Shown piece after piece: positions 47,153 to 56,893 of a DNA stretch of 64,000 nt. The stretch lies in NCBI GenBank assembly GCA_964654695.1, contig CAZZKJ010000001.1:1-64000 (forward strand), given 5' to 3'. A program made the position numbers and the translations under genes. Below the pieces are notes generated by a model. That model made no database searches, was not told the origin of the DNA, and saw only the letters and a program-made list of their open reading frames with translations. Origin of the DNA: CAZZKJ01 sp964654695. Its GTDB lineage: Bacteria; Krumholzibacteriota; Krumholzibacteriia; WVZY01. Every line of letters begins with the position of its first letter. Within the stretch, counting starts at the first letter, position 1.

Positions 47153-48052
47153 GTGAAACTGCTCCTCACCGGAGGAACCGGCTTTGTGGGCAAAGCGCTC
47201 AGGCGTTCCCTTGCCGGAAACGGCCATGATGTCAGGCTCCTACTCAGAAGGCCGCCCTCTCCGCCTCCATCCGATTCGAACCTGGACGATATAGTCCGCG
47301 GTGACGTGCTCGACACGAACTGCTGTCTCCGGGCGTGCGACGGCCGGGAGGCGGTAATTCATCTCGTCGGCATAATCAGAGAGCGCCCCGGAGACGGTAT
47401 AACATTCGACCAACTTCATACGGCCGCAACGGCAAACATGGCCGACGCGGCCGGGCGCCAGGGTGTTAAAAGATTCATTTACATGAGCGCCCTCGGCGCA
47501 CGGGAAACCGCGGTATCCGATTACCACCGGACCAAGTTTGCCTCCGAAAAGATCCTAAAGAGATCTCCGCTGGCCTGGACGATCTTCAGACCGTCGGTTA
47601 TCTTCGGCCGGGGAGGCGAATTCATTCCGGCGATGGTGCAAATGATCAGGCGCAGGATTGTGCCGTTGATCGGCGGCGGCAAATCGAGGCTTCAACCCGT
47701 GTCTATTGATGATGTATGCGGGTGCGTGACCGCGTCTTTACGAATGGCTGAAACAAGAATGAGAGTTTTCGAATTAGGCGGCCCGGAGAAGATAACTTTC
47801 GCCGAAATGACCAGCATGATCGGCGCGATCCTGGGTGTTAAACCCGTAACTTTTCCCGCGCCATCATTTATAATGAAACCGCTGGTTCGGATCATGGACA
47901 GATTTCCGAACTTCCCGCTGACATCGGATCAATTGACGATGCTGCTGGAAGATAATGTTTGCGATACACAAGAAGTGGAAAACGTTTTCGGATTCCGTCC
48001 CGCGTCGTTTATTGGAGCGCTGAACTGGCTTTTAAAGGAATATTGCAATTAA
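47153..48052 (+). CDS. NDUFA9-like atypical SDR (NAD(P)-binding epimerase family)
   Basis: 299 aa from GTG 47153, chosen because GGAGG lies 7 nt upstream; an ATG two codons earlier is too close to it. The N-terminus KLLLTGGTGFVGKALRRSL has the TGGxGxxG dinucleotide motif. VIHLVGIIRE and VKRFIYMSALGARE follow, then YHRTKFASEKILKRS in place of the classical YxxxK. These features fit the complex I NDUFA9/YwnB-like group of atypical SDRs, often in quinone or lipid contexts. It is convergent with the thioredoxin-TPR gene. Confidence 0.8.
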   Translation: MKLLLTGGTGFVGKALRRSLAGNGHDVRLLLRRPPSPPPSDSNLDDIVRGDVLDTNCCLRACDGREAVIHLVGIIRERPGDGITFDQLHTAATANMADAAGRQGVKRFIYMSALGARETAVSDYHRTKFASEKILKRSPLAWTIFRPSVIFGRGGEFIPAMVQMIRRRIVPLIGGGKSRLQPVSIDDVCGCVTASLRMAETRMRVFELGGPEKITFAEMTSMIGAILGVKPVTFPAPSFIMKPLVRIMDRFPNFPLTSDQLTMLLEDNVCDTQEVENVFGFRPASFIGALNWLLKEYCN

Positions 48053-48074
48053 AACCGTCCCAGAGGATACTGTC

Positions 48075-49151
48075 TTAGCTGTTGTTTTTATCCGCCTCTG
48101 CCAGGGCCGCTTTCAAATACTTGATGATCTGGTCCTTTAAGTATGAATCCTCGGGATCTTTGCCGGAAGCTTCCTCTTCAATTTCAATTGCTTTTTTATA
48201 ATCGCCTTTGGCGTAGTACAGCTCCGCCAGCGTATCCATGATCCCCGGGGATCCTTTAGTCAACTCCACGGCCTTTTTGGCAACCGGGATGGCTTCGTCC
48301 ACTACCATTTTATGCGAAGCGCAAAACCAGGCAAAGGCGTTCAAGGATTTGGGATCTTCAGGGTTTTTCGCAATAAGAAGCCTGAAGGTTTCAATACATT
48401 TATTGGGTTTGTCCATTTTCTCATACAACTTGGCCAGCATTTGCAGCGTGTAGTTGTAGTTATCGCTGTCCGGATACTTATCGAGAAGTGATTGAAAACT
48501 GGCGGCAGCTTTTTCATATTTCTTGTTGGCCGCAAAAAGATCGCCGAGATAAAGGTAGGATTTGTCGGTGTATCCTTTTTCGTTTTCGGGATCGAGCGAT
48601 ATGATTTTTTCCAGCCGGGCAACCCCTTTCTCTTCGTTGGAGATATTCACATATTTTTCTCCAAGCGCAAAAAGCGTGGGAATATCCAGCGGATTTTCTT
48701 TTAGCATATTCTCGTAATATTGAATGGTGCCGATGCCTCTGGAAAAATTCTTCATGGTTTTCAGAAAATTCTTGCCGTCGATATACCCGATATAGCGGTC
48801 TATCTCTTTTCCGTTGGAATCGAGAAGAACAAGGGTTGGGTAGGCCCTTATTTTGAATTTCTTGGCCAGCTTCTTGCCTTCCCCCTTTTCGGCGTCGAAT
48901 TTTACGGGAATAATATCGTTCAGAAACCGGATAACATTCTCGTTCTTGTAAGTGGTTTTTTCGAGCATTTTACAGGGGCCGCACCATACCGCATAAAAGT
49001 CTATAAAAACATTCTTTTTTTCGGCCGCGGCCTTTTTTAGTATTTCCCCGAACGAACCCTTCTCCCAACTGACTGAAGCCGCCGGGGACGGACCTGCGGC
49101 GAGGATCGCGAACAGTGATAATGCCAACATGGTTATCAACGTGCGTTTCAT
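48075..49151 (-). CDS. Exported thioredoxin-TPR protein
   Basis: 358 aa. Signal peptide (KRTLITMLALSLFAILAAGPSPAA), then a thioredoxin domain with WCGPC (Cys57, Cys60), the cis-Pro in RAYPTLVLLD and a GYIDGKNFL helix. Residues ~145-350 are about five TPR repeats (LGEKYVNISNEEKGVARLEK, YLGDLFAANKKYEKAAASF, LAELYYAKGDYKKAIEIEEE). Domain order resembles CnoX-type thioredoxin-TPR chaperones but with an export signal, so it would work in the periplasm. AAAGGAGG precedes the ATG. Its minus-strand promoter and a perfect leader hairpin lie just upstream. Confidence 0.85.
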   Translation of the reverse strand: MKRTLITMLALSLFAILAAGPSPAASVSWEKGSFGEILKKAAAEKKNVFIDFYAVWCGPCKMLEKTTYKNENVIRFLNDIIPVKFDAEKGEGKKLAKKFKIRAYPTLVLLDSNGKEIDRYIGYIDGKNFLKTMKNFSRGIGTIQYYENMLKENPLDIPTLFALGEKYVNISNEEKGVARLEKIISLDPENEKGYTDKSYLYLGDLFAANKKYEKAAASFQSLLDKYPDSDNYNYTLQMLAKLYEKMDKPNKCIETFRLLIAKNPEDPKSLNAFAWFCASHKMVVDEAIPVAKKAVELTKGSPGIMDTLAELYYAKGDYKKAIEIEEEASGKDPEDSYLKDQIIKYLKAALAEADKNNS

Positions 49152-49171
49152 TTGAACCTCCTTTATTCACA

Positions 49172-49191
49172 GGCCGCGCCGGGGCGCGGCC
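49172..49191 (-). promoter_or_regulatory. Perfect GC-rich hairpin at the 5' end of the thioredoxin-TPR leader
   Basis: Nine complementary bases (49172-49180 and 49183-49191) around two G residues form a very stable stem. It lies between the predicted transcript start (~49195) and the Shine-Dalgarno. No T-run follows it in the direction of transcription, so it is probably a leader structure rather than a terminator. Confidence 0.5.
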
Positions 49192-49201
49192 TTGTTAAGC
49201 A

Positions 49202-49230
49202 ATAATAATTAAAAGAGTTTTGCATGTCAA
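49202..49230 (-). promoter_or_regulatory. Promoter of the thioredoxin-TPR gene
   Basis: On the minus strand TTGACA (49225-49230) and TATTAT (49202-49207) are separated by 17 bp, placing the transcript start about 45 nt before the ATG. Confidence 0.7.
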
Positions 49231-49250
49231 AAGCCTTCTTTCCTCGTCTG

Positions 49251-49279
49251 TTGCATTTTGCGGCTCGATATGCTAAAAT
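49251..49279 (+). promoter_or_regulatory. Promoter of the large secreted-protein gene
   Basis: TTGCAT (49251-49256), 17-bp spacer, TAAAAT (49274-49279). The ATG follows 53 bp after the -10. Confidence 0.6.
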
Positions 49280-49331
49280 TTCAATAATCTCCGCCCCACG
49301 CGAATTGGTTTTCGCATGAAAGGGGGATGAT

Positions 49332-52313
49332 ATGTCTATAAAACCTTCTCAGAGCCTGGTTCTAACCTCTCTGTTCTTGATCTTAATTCCTTCTATGGCG
49401 CAAACCCGCCAAGCATCCTCATCAAAAACACATCTGCCGAAATTCATTAAAAAAGCCAATTATTCTTCGGATATTCCGAGAGAGGAAGAGAACCTGTACG
49501 TGCCGGCGCAGGTCGATACATATATGCTTGCAGAGTTCGAGTTCGATTCTTTGAACACGCCCGTTTCACAAGGATGGTACGGCGTTGATGTGACCAAACC
49601 CCCGGGCCCTTTTTTCCACGTGGACTCGTTCGGCGCCATAAGCGGGGTTCAATCGCTGTGGTGCGGCGGCGAGCCCGCGCCCGGACCGCCCTTTTGCGGA
49701 TACGCCACACTGCCCGGCTACGGCAACCGCTGGGATGATTACTTCGAGTCGGTGGTTTTCAATACACAGGGAAATGTAACGCTGTCAATGAATATCAAGT
49801 ATGATTGCGAACCGGCATATGATTACACATATATGGATTATTCCACCGACGGTGGACTGAATTGGGTGAACGTAATTACTTTTACAGGCTCAGGCGATTC
49901 CACGGTTACGACGCTTATTCCCTCGCCCGATTCGGTAAAAGTGCGTGTTCATTTCTTTTCTGATGAAGTCTGGTCCGACGAAGACGGCTTATACGATTCT
50001 TTCGGCGCGTGCTATGTGGATGACATATCCATTTCAGACGGCGGCGGCCAGGTGGACATGCAGGATTTCGAAACCGAATCCTATGGAGACCAGCAGACAC
50101 TGGACGGCCGGTGGTTCGCATATTCGGGGCCGGGCTTTGGAGATTTTTCCGGTATGTTCAGGGGAGCGCAGGTCCTGCAGGAAGATATTTGCTCCACCAA
50201 CTCATCGTTCTTATGGGGATTCTTCGAAGGTTCCACGGATAATTATGCCTGCGGCGGCCATTTCGAGCAGAAATCGGTTCCTTTCCATAATGAAAGGAAC
50301 CAGTATATCTGGAATGAAATATGGTCTCCCATGATAGACTGGAATCCCGGAGGCGCGGTGCCTCCAACCGCCGGCGGGCTCATCTATGAATTCATGGTTT
50401 ACGAGGATCTTCCTCTTGATAACCTGGTTTTTTATAATTTCAAGATACAGCCGTTTACCGGCGCCCCTTGTCCACAGCAGTGGGAGGAACGCTCATTTGC
50501 GTTCTATGGACCGGATAAGAAATGGAAACACATGCGGGTCGAGATGGGCGATTTAATTCCTCCCGGCACCATCAGCCTGCGCATAGGACTGGCCTGTATG
50601 GATTTTTGCAATTATTGGTGCGGTTATTACGGTTCGGGGATATGCCACAGCCACGGGCCTTTGTTTGATAGGATCAAGCTCTACCGCCTGGATAACGGTG
50701 GACCGATTTGGAATGCGACATCCGCATATATGTTCCAGGACAATTTCCCCGCCGACGGCACTACGACGGGCAAAGTCCGATGCGACATGGCATACGATAT
50801 CAATTACTATGAGTATTCCATGCCGATTCATCCCGGGGATTCTGCGGTGGTTTCGGTATCGGAGCCCAATTACGGTCTTGCGCTCGATGCGACCTACGGA
50901 GGGGCGGCGGCTTATATTCATGTGCGTTCCACGGGCGGGCAGACGGGCCCGGCCCTCTCGGGAGACTTGTCGAGATGGCCGGTCGTATCAGTAGGAGGCG
51001 GCTGGACCCGCATCCGCATGGATACCGTGTTTATTGATGCGGCCCGGACCATGCCGTCTTCAGGAAGTTATTGCGCGGACTTGAACGATTCTTATTTTGT
51101 GCCGCCAGACAGGATAGATTTCTATTTTTCAGCCGAGGATAATAACGGCAGAACTACTTACTGGTCGCGTAAACTGGGAACGACAAGCTCTGAAGCCGCG
51201 GTGCAGGCGGTTCCTATGGAGATGCAGTGCCTCCCGACAGGCACTACGGATATCTTATACGTTGATGATTACGATCAATGGGGGGCGCAGCCCTACTTCG
51301 ATACCGCGTTCTGGTATTTGTCGCATGCACCACCCGATCGTTTCGATGTAAGAATCCCCTCCGCCGCGGTCGGAAACGGGCTGGGTTCGCGGGCCGGCAT
51401 CACGCAGATTCTCAATGTGTACCGCAGCATAATATGGAACTCGGGAGATCTTTCCAACGGTACGATCGGCGATGGAATAAACAATGAAAAATCTCCGGAC
51501 GCGCAGCTTTTATTCGATTTCATAGACCAGTCCAGTATTTGGGACCCCGGTCTTTACCTATCCGGCGATGGAATAGCGTCCGAGATGAAACTCATCGGCT
51601 CCCCCGCCCTGGTCAACTTGATGACTTATATAGGTTTTAATCTCATTCAGACCGATCATTCCTTTCTGGGAGGAGGTATTTCTCCCCTGGTAATGGGCCC
51701 GGCGCCCGGAACGATTTTTCAGCATTCGGGTGTGCCTGATACGATGATTGCATTTGGAGGATGTCCGGGGATTAAAGCATTCGATGTGATGTCATCTTTG
51801 GGATCGTCGATTATTGCGATGAATTACCAGAGCGGTTCCGGCGACGGTGCGGTGTTGACGCAGGAAACTCTAAACGGTTACGGCAGAACCGCGCGCGTGG
51901 TTCTTTCGGGCTTCAGCTATGATGACATCCGCAGCGATCATTTGGGCATAATGGATCGTTTCGATCATATGTCCGATATCCTGGTTTGGTTCGGCCAGAA
52001 TGCTTATGTAACCGGATCGGCGGACAAGCCGGTTTTTCAAAACAGCCTCAAGCAGAATTATCCGAACCCATTCAACCCTTCGACCGTAATCGAGTATGCA
52101 ATTTCCGATCGAGCCCTGGTGAGCCTCAAGATATACGACTCGACCGGGCGCCTGGTCAAAACGCTGGAAAACTCGATAAAGAACGCCGACATTTACCGCA
52201 GGACATGGGACGGCACCAATAACAGCGGGATGCCGGCGGCAAGCGGCGTGTATTTCTACCGGCTGGTTACGCACGGGTTTACCAAGACCAACAAGATGGT
52301 GCTGCTGCGATAG
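49332..52313 (+). CDS. Large secreted protein with FlgD-like C-terminal sorting domain
   Basis: 993 aa. A signal peptide (~1-23, SLVLTSLFLILIPSMAQT) is followed by two copies of a jelly-roll-like region: 'DDYFESVVFNTQGNV' with YMDYSTDGGLNW, and later FETESYGDQQTLDGRWFAY with IWSPMIDWN. Trp, Tyr, Cys and Gly are unusually abundant, suggesting an extracellular, disulphide-containing fold. A Rossmann-like segment (DILYVDDYDQWG, YRSIIWNSGDLS) comes near 640-720. The final ~85 residues (QNYPNPFNPSTVIEYAI, SLKIYDSTGRLVKTL, SGVYFYRL, ending MVLLR) are a type 9/FlgD-Ig sorting domain. No catalytic motif recognised. It has its own promoter. Confidence 0.75.
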   Translation: MSIKPSQSLVLTSLFLILIPSMAQTRQASSSKTHLPKFIKKANYSSDIPREEENLYVPAQVDTYMLAEFEFDSLNTPVSQGWYGVDVTKPPGPFFHVDSFGAISGVQSLWCGGEPAPGPPFCGYATLPGYGNRWDDYFESVVFNTQGNVTLSMNIKYDCEPAYDYTYMDYSTDGGLNWVNVITFTGSGDSTVTTLIPSPDSVKVRVHFFSDEVWSDEDGLYDSFGACYVDDISISDGGGQVDMQDFETESYGDQQTLDGRWFAYSGPGFGDFSGMFRGAQVLQEDICSTNSSFLWGFFEGSTDNYACGGHFEQKSVPFHNERNQYIWNEIWSPMIDWNPGGAVPPTAGGLIYEFMVYEDLPLDNLVFYNFKIQPFTGAPCPQQWEERSFAFYGPDKKWKHMRVEMGDLIPPGTISLRIGLACMDFCNYWCGYYGSGICHSHGPLFDRIKLYRLDNGGPIWNATSAYMFQDNFPADGTTTGKVRCDMAYDINYYEYSMPIHPGDSAVVSVSEPNYGLALDATYGGAAAYIHVRSTGGQTGPALSGDLSRWPVVSVGGGWTRIRMDTVFIDAARTMPSSGSYCADLNDSYFVPPDRIDFYFSAEDNNGRTTYWSRKLGTTSSEAAVQAVPMEMQCLPTGTTDILYVDDYDQWGAQPYFDTAFWYLSHAPPDRFDVRIPSAAVGNGLGSRAGITQILNVYRSIIWNSGDLSNGTIGDGINNEKSPDAQLLFDFIDQSSIWDPGLYLSGDGIASEMKLIGSPALVNLMTYIGFNLIQTDHSFLGGGISPLVMGPAPGTIFQHSGVPDTMIAFGGCPGIKAFDVMSSLGSSIIAMNYQSGSGDGAVLTQETLNGYGRTARVVLSGFSYDDIRSDHLGIMDRFDHMSDILVWFGQNAYVTGSADKPVFQNSLKQNYPNPFNPSTVIEYAISDRALVSLKIYDSTGRLVKTLENSIKNADIYRRTWDGTNNSGMPAASGVYFYRLVTHGFTKTNKMVLLR

Positions 52314-52473
52314 CAGGTGTTTCTTTTGAGCATGCAGAGTTTTAGATAGGCCGAATTATCGAGTACTTAGAACATTTATCCTTCAACTTTAGCTGGTGCG
52401 CGGCCCCGCGCAGCGCACGCCAAACCCCGATTTTCGATTACGAATCCTCCAAAAGCCGGATTTTTTCGGCGGC

Positions 52474-52502
52474 TTGACCTGCCGCCGCCGGTCTAGTATA
52501 GT
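52474..52502 (+). promoter_or_regulatory. Promoter of glnS
   Basis: TTGACC (52474-52479), a 17-bp spacer and TATAGT (52497-52502), 54 bp before the glnS ATG. The rest of the 242-bp gap after the secreted-protein gene shows no gene. Confidence 0.7.
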
Positions 52503-52555
52503 ATCCTCCTGCACTCACCGGTGTTTTTCAGAAGCGGATAAAAGGGAAGGCAAGA

Positions 52556-54253
52556 ATGTCTGCAAAAGAACCCGCAGCCTCGGTCGATTTTATACGTGCG
52601 ATCGTAAAAGAAGACCTGAAAACCGGTAAGTATGACGGGCGCGTGCACACGCGTTTTCCTCCGGAGCCCAACGGGTATCTTCATATAGGCCACGCAAAAT
52701 CGATTTGTCTCAACTTCGGCATAGCCGCGGAGTTCGGCGGGCCGTGCAATCTAAGATTCGATGATACCAACCCGACCAGGGAGGAAGTGGAGTACGTAGA
52801 CTCCATAATTGAAGATATCCGGTGGCTGGGCTTCGATTGGGAAGACAGGCTGTTTTATGCATCGGATTATTTCGAATCGCTTTACGAATTCGCGGTGGAG
52901 CTCATAAAAAGGGGCAGGGCCTACATATGCGACCTGAGCCCGGATGAAATTCGTGAATACAGAGGCACCTTGACCGAGCCGGGCAGGGAAAGCCCTTACA
53001 GAAACAGGCCGGTCGATGAAAACCTGGATTTGTTCAAACGGATGCGCGCGGGAGAATTCCCGGACGGGGCCCGGGTGCTCCGCGCCAAGATCGATATGTC
53101 TTCGGGCAATCTCAACATGCGCGATCCCGTCGTGTACCGGATAATACATGCGGACCATCACCGCACCGGGGATAAATGGTGCATATATCCGATGTATGAT
53201 TTCACACACTGCCTGTCGGATTCGATAGAAAACATAACCCATTCTATTTGCACGTTGGAATTCGAGGCCCACCGGCCGTTGTACGACTGGTTTTTGCAAG
53301 AGCTCGAAACATACCGGCCGCAGCAAATAGAATTCGCGCGGCTCAATTTGAACTATACCGTACTCAGCAAACGCAAACTCATTGATCTCGTTCAGGGGGG
53401 TTATGTGAGCGGTTGGGATGACCCGCGTATGCCGACGATTTCGGGACTTCGCAGACGCGGATATACGCCGGAGGCCATAAGAAAATTCTGCGAGCGAATA
53501 GGTGTGGCCAAGCGCGACAGCGTTGTCGATCTGGCTCTTTTGGAGCATACCGTACGCGAGAACTTGAATGCGCATTCTCCGCGCGTTATGGCCGTCCTCC
53601 ATCCGCTTAAAATCGTGATTGAAAATTACCCCGAAGATCAAACCGAAGAGATAGACGCCGTGAACAATCCGGAAGATCCGACCCGGGGGATGCGGAAGGT
53701 GCCTTTTTCGCGGAATCTCTTTATCGAACGCGAGGATTTCCGCGAAGATCCTCCAAAAAAATTCTTTCGGCTCGCGCCGGGAAGGGAAGTGAGATTAAGG
53801 TACGGCTATATCATAAAATGCGTTGATGTAATAAAAAACGATTCCGGGGAAATTACCGAGCTGCGCTGCACTTACGATCCTGACACCCGGGGAGGCTCTA
53901 CACCCGATGGGCGCAAAATAAGAGGAACGATCCATTGGGTATCGATGGATCATGCTCTTAAAGCCGAAGTGCGCCTCTACGACAAGCTGTTTACAAGGGA
54001 GGATCCCGGCGATATTCCAGAAGGAACGGTTTTTATCGATTATTTGAACGAATCCTCAAAGGAAATTGTCAAAACCTGTTTCGTGGAGCCGGAACTCGCC
54101 GCCGCATCTCCCGGGGACAGGTTTCAATTCGAAAGACTGGGATATTTCTGTATAGATTCAAAGGATTCTTCTCCGGATGCCCTCGTCTTTAACCGCACGG
54201 TAACGCTTCGCGATACGTGGGCCAAGATTGAAAAAGCTCTCAAAGCCGGATAA
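52556..54253 (+). CDS. glnS: Glutaminyl-tRNA synthetase
   Basis: 565 aa. Class I signature [14 protein letters not shown] with HIGH at 43-46, the GlnRS/GluRS-type RFDDTNP block, the [22 protein letters not shown] acceptor-binding stretch and a KMSKS-equivalent VLSKRKL near 270. The C-terminal beta-barrel anticodon domain ([28 protein letters not shown]) shows it is a true GlnRS rather than GluRS. The organism therefore charges tRNA-Gln directly, though GatCAB could also exist elsewhere. AAGGCAAG precedes the ATG. Confidence 0.95.
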   Translation: MSAKEPAASVDFIRAIVKEDLKTGKYDGRVHTRFPPEPNGYLHIGHAKSICLNFGIAAEFGGPCNLRFDDTNPTREEVEYVDSIIEDIRWLGFDWEDRLFYASDYFESLYEFAVELIKRGRAYICDLSPDEIREYRGTLTEPGRESPYRNRPVDENLDLFKRMRAGEFPDGARVLRAKIDMSSGNLNMRDPVVYRIIHADHHRTGDKWCIYPMYDFTHCLSDSIENITHSICTLEFEAHRPLYDWFLQELETYRPQQIEFARLNLNYTVLSKRKLIDLVQGGYVSGWDDPRMPTISGLRRRGYTPEAIRKFCERIGVAKRDSVVDLALLEHTVRENLNAHSPRVMAVLHPLKIVIENYPEDQTEEIDAVNNPEDPTRGMRKVPFSRNLFIEREDFREDPPKKFFRLAPGREVRLRYGYIIKCVDVIKNDSGEITELRCTYDPDTRGGSTPDGRKIRGTIHWVSMDHALKAEVRLYDKLFTREDPGDIPEGTVFIDYLNESSKEIVKTCFVEPELAAASPGDRFQFERLGYFCIDSKDSSPDALVFNRTVTLRDTWAKIEKALKAG

Positions 54254-54325
54254 ATGTGCAAAGACCCCTTGACTGGACTCTATCTATTTTCCATTTTTAA
54301 AGCTGTCTCATGGAGATTTTTTTAA

Positions 54326-54344
54326 CCGCGGACGCGCTCCGCGG
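54326..54344 (+). promoter_or_regulatory. Perfect hairpin in the nitroreductase leader
   Basis: CCGCGGA and TCCGCGG pair around CGCGC, 25 bp before the nitroreductase ATG. A T-run precedes rather than follows it, so it is unlikely to terminate plus-strand transcription. A TTGACT at 54269-54274 may be the -35 of a promoter, but the -10 is unclear. Confidence 0.4.
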
Positions 54345-54369
54345 CTGATGTTTATGGAAAGGAGCCGGA

Positions 54370-54972
54370 ATGGATACTTTTACCGCAATAGAAACAAGAA
54401 GGGCCGTAAAACATTACGATCCCGAACATAAGATGGCGGATGCAGAAATAAACAAACTAATGTCCCTCGTTCTTTTAGCCCCCACGGCCTTCAACATTCA
54501 AAATTGGCGTTTCGTTCTGGTCAGGGATCCCGAACTGCGCAAAAAGATCCGCGCCGTTTCATGGGAACAATCGCAGGTAACCGACGCGTCGCTTCTGGTT
54601 ATATTTTGTGCGGATCTCAAGGCGTGGGAAAAGGATGCCGGGCGCTATTGGAAAGATGCTCCCAAGGAAGCACAGGATTACATCGTTCCCGCAATCCGGC
54701 AGTATTATGAAAATCGCGAAGATGTTCAACGCGACGAAGGCATGCGTTCTTGCGGTATAGCGGCGCAGACTTTGATGCTTGCCGCGAAAGCCATGGGCTA
54801 CGATTCGTGTCCAATGGATGGGTTTGATTTCGGCAAGGTGGCCGAGCTCATCAACCTGCCGGAGGATCATGCCATCGCCATGTTCGTAGCCGTCGGCAAG
54901 GGCACCAAGGAAGCCTGGCCGCGGGCGGGGCAGCTGCCGATGGATGAAGTTGTTATAAATGACAGGTTTTAA
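54370..54972 (+). CDS. Nitroreductase-family FMN oxidoreductase
   Basis: 200 aa. Typical motifs are ETRRAVKHYDPEHK (phosphate-binding Arg-Arg), LAPTAFNIQNWRFVLVRD, the SCGIAAQTLMLAAKAMGYDSC helix and VAVGKGTKEAWPR near the end. These homodimeric flavoproteins reduce nitro compounds, quinones or flavin with NAD(P)H. Substrate cannot be told from the sequence. AAAGGAG precedes the ATG. The EamA gene starts 50 bp downstream. Confidence 0.88.
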   Translation: MDTFTAIETRRAVKHYDPEHKMADAEINKLMSLVLLAPTAFNIQNWRFVLVRDPELRKKIRAVSWEQSQVTDASLLVIFCADLKAWEKDAGRYWKDAPKEAQDYIVPAIRQYYENREDVQRDEGMRSCGIAAQTLMLAAKAMGYDSCPMDGFDFGKVAELINLPEDHAIAMFVAVGKGTKEAWPRAGQLPMDEVVINDRF

Positions 54973-55022
54973 TAAACGGTCCCAGTGCCTGCGGAGTTGA
55001 GGTTTGGGAAGGACGGAGGATC

Positions 55023-55952
55023 ATGACCGGGAAGATTATCAAATATGAGATGCTCCTCCTTCTCGCTTCGGCCGTGTGGGGATTCGCCTTCGTGGCCCAA
55101 AGAGTGGGGATGGAATATGTAGGGCCGTTTACATTCAACGGGATCCGTTTTGCACTGGGAGGGGCTGCGCTCCTGCCGATGCTTGCGTGGGGCGGACGCC
55201 GCGCTGATGCCGAACGGCAGCGAAGCATTTCTACAACCAAGATGTTACTGCTTGGAATCATGACGGGATCGATCCTCTTTGCGGGCGCTTCCCTCCAACA
55301 GATGGGTATTGTCTATACAACCGCCGGCAAGGCCGGATTCATAACCGGACTCTACGTAGTAATCGTTCCCGTGCTGGGCTTGATGTTGGGACAGCGCGCG
55401 GGCGCATTGACATGGGTCGGAGCGCTTAGCGCCGCCGCCGGCCTGTATCTTCTGAGCGCGGTACGGGGTGCGGCCATCGCGAAAGGCGATTTACTGGTGC
55501 TCATGAGCGCTTTTTTCTTTGCCGCGCACGTGCTGATGATAGGATGGTTATCCGCGAAGATATTTCCGATCAAGCTTGCTTTAATCCAGTACTCGGTCAC
55601 GTCGATATTCAGCCTTGCCGTCGCGCTGCTTTTTGAGAGTATTTCACTTACCGCGATCAGGCAGGCGGCGGCCCCTATTATCTATGGAGGATTGATGTCG
55701 GTCGGGCTGGCATACACGCTTCAAATTATTGCGCAGATACATACTCCTCCCGCGCACACGGCAATAATATTGAGTTTGGAATCGGTTTTCGGTGCGATCG
55801 GCGGTTTTATAATCCTGCATGAAATCATTCCGCTGCGGGGGCTGGTTGGATGCGCGCTAATGCTTGCCGGAATGCTCGTATCTCAGATCAGCGCAAAAAC
55901 GGATTACCGCGCCCGGGCCGCCCGCGCGGAAGCTATTGGGAGCGGCTCTTGA
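55023..55952 (+). CDS. EamA/DMT-superfamily permease
   Basis: 309 aa with ten predicted membrane helices in two EamA repeats. The first opens LLLLASAVWGFAFVAQRVGM, the second near 150 (GDLLVLMSAFFFAAHVLMIGW), and the end has AHTAIILSLESVFGAIGGFIIL and GLVGCALMLAGMLVSQI. Members export amino acids, nucleotides or other small metabolites; substrate unknown. GGAGGA precedes the ATG. Its TGA overlaps the TTG start of the next gene (TTGA). Confidence 0.87.
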   Translation: MTGKIIKYEMLLLLASAVWGFAFVAQRVGMEYVGPFTFNGIRFALGGAALLPMLAWGGRRADAERQRSISTTKMLLLGIMTGSILFAGASLQQMGIVYTTAGKAGFITGLYVVIVPVLGLMLGQRAGALTWVGALSAAAGLYLLSAVRGAAIAKGDLLVLMSAFFFAAHVLMIGWLSAKIFPIKLALIQYSVTSIFSLAVALLFESISLTAIRQAAAPIIYGGLMSVGLAYTLQIIAQIHTPPAHTAIILSLESVFGAIGGFIILHEIIPLRGLVGCALMLAGMLVSQISAKTDYRARAARAEAIGSGS

Positions 55953-56803
55953 AACGGTTCTTATCGATAATAATTATTTGGCTTCTCTGCTGCTGCGCCC
56001 CGGCCGCTGCCGGTTTTGACGTCATAGACTATACACCGTCATCACTGCTGCACCCCGGCCAGGTCGAACTGAAAGTTTTTAACAACCTCTATACCCAGAC
56101 AAAAAGCTTTAACACTTCCGGATCCAAGATCCCGGACGGCCAAAGGTCCACTTTTTTCACGGGCATCGCCTATTTTTCTTATGGAGTGTCGCCGAGGTGG
56201 AATGCGGGCGTGGATGTGTATTTGAAATCCGTACACACAGACAAGGAATCGGGCAGCGCATTTTCTGTTTTCAAGTTTTCCGGAGGAAGCGGAGCGCGAA
56301 CGTCTATAAGCTCGATCGCCCCCAAGATAAAAGCGGCGCCGTTCGCGCGTATTCCCGCCTTATCGGTGCAGACCTCGTTTCTCATTCCCGCTGCGTCCAA
56401 CATGGAGGGCAGGCCAAAAATCGATAAGCCGTTTCTGGATTATGATGCGTATCAATGGTGGACACAGGTGTTTTATGATCTGACGCTGCGGGAAAACCTG
56501 ATGGTGTATATCGAAGGCGGACTGCTCGCGCGTTTTTTCGATTCGAGGACGGATTTGCTGACGCCTGTAAAAACAATCTTCAATATTTATCCGACACGGA
56601 CGTCTATTGTATATGTCCTGGGCGAGCTCGGACCCACATGGGACGGAGCGAATTGGAATTCTTATTATACGCAGGTGGGTCTGGGGGCGAAATACCAGGT
56701 GACTCCTCATTTGGAATTGGAGACGCTTTTCTCGATTTTCCCCGTGGGCAAGATGAACGGCGCGGGCGGAACGATGAATATGGGATTGCGCTGGTTGTAC
56801 TAG
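55949..56803 (+). CDS. Predicted outer-membrane beta-barrel protein
   Basis: 284 aa from TTG 55949, which has GGGAG 6 nt upstream and gives a clean signal peptide (KRFLSIIIIWLLCCCAPAAAG). The mature part has alternating hydrophobic strands (VELKVFNNLYTQTKSF, FTGIAYFSYGVSPRWNAGVDV, LMVYIEGGLLARFF, YYTQVGLGAKYQVTPHLELE) and ends GGTMNMGLRWLY with a terminal aromatic, as in outer-membrane barrels. About 12 strands are plausible. No family recognised. It is translationally coupled to the EamA permease. Confidence 0.65.
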   Translation: MKRFLSIIIIWLLCCCAPAAAGFDVIDYTPSSLLHPGQVELKVFNNLYTQTKSFNTSGSKIPDGQRSTFFTGIAYFSYGVSPRWNAGVDVYLKSVHTDKESGSAFSVFKFSGGSGARTSISSIAPKIKAAPFARIPALSVQTSFLIPAASNMEGRPKIDKPFLDYDAYQWWTQVFYDLTLRENLMVYIEGGLLARFFDSRTDLLTPVKTIFNIYPTRTSIVYVLGELGPTWDGANWNSYYTQVGLGAKYQVTPHLELETLFSIFPVGKMNGAGGTMNMGLRWLY

Positions 56804-56893
56804 CGGGTTCGTACGGGCGTATGCTCGATTGAGCAGGGTCGACGAATTCTAACCAGCGCGGGTGGATAAAAATAATCAATTGAAGGAGATCAC

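Noticed and set aside
52451..52476. AAGCCG and CGGCTT around a T-rich loop, considered as a terminator of the secreted-protein gene
   Set aside because: The T-run is inside the loop and none follows the stem; it overlaps the glnS -35.
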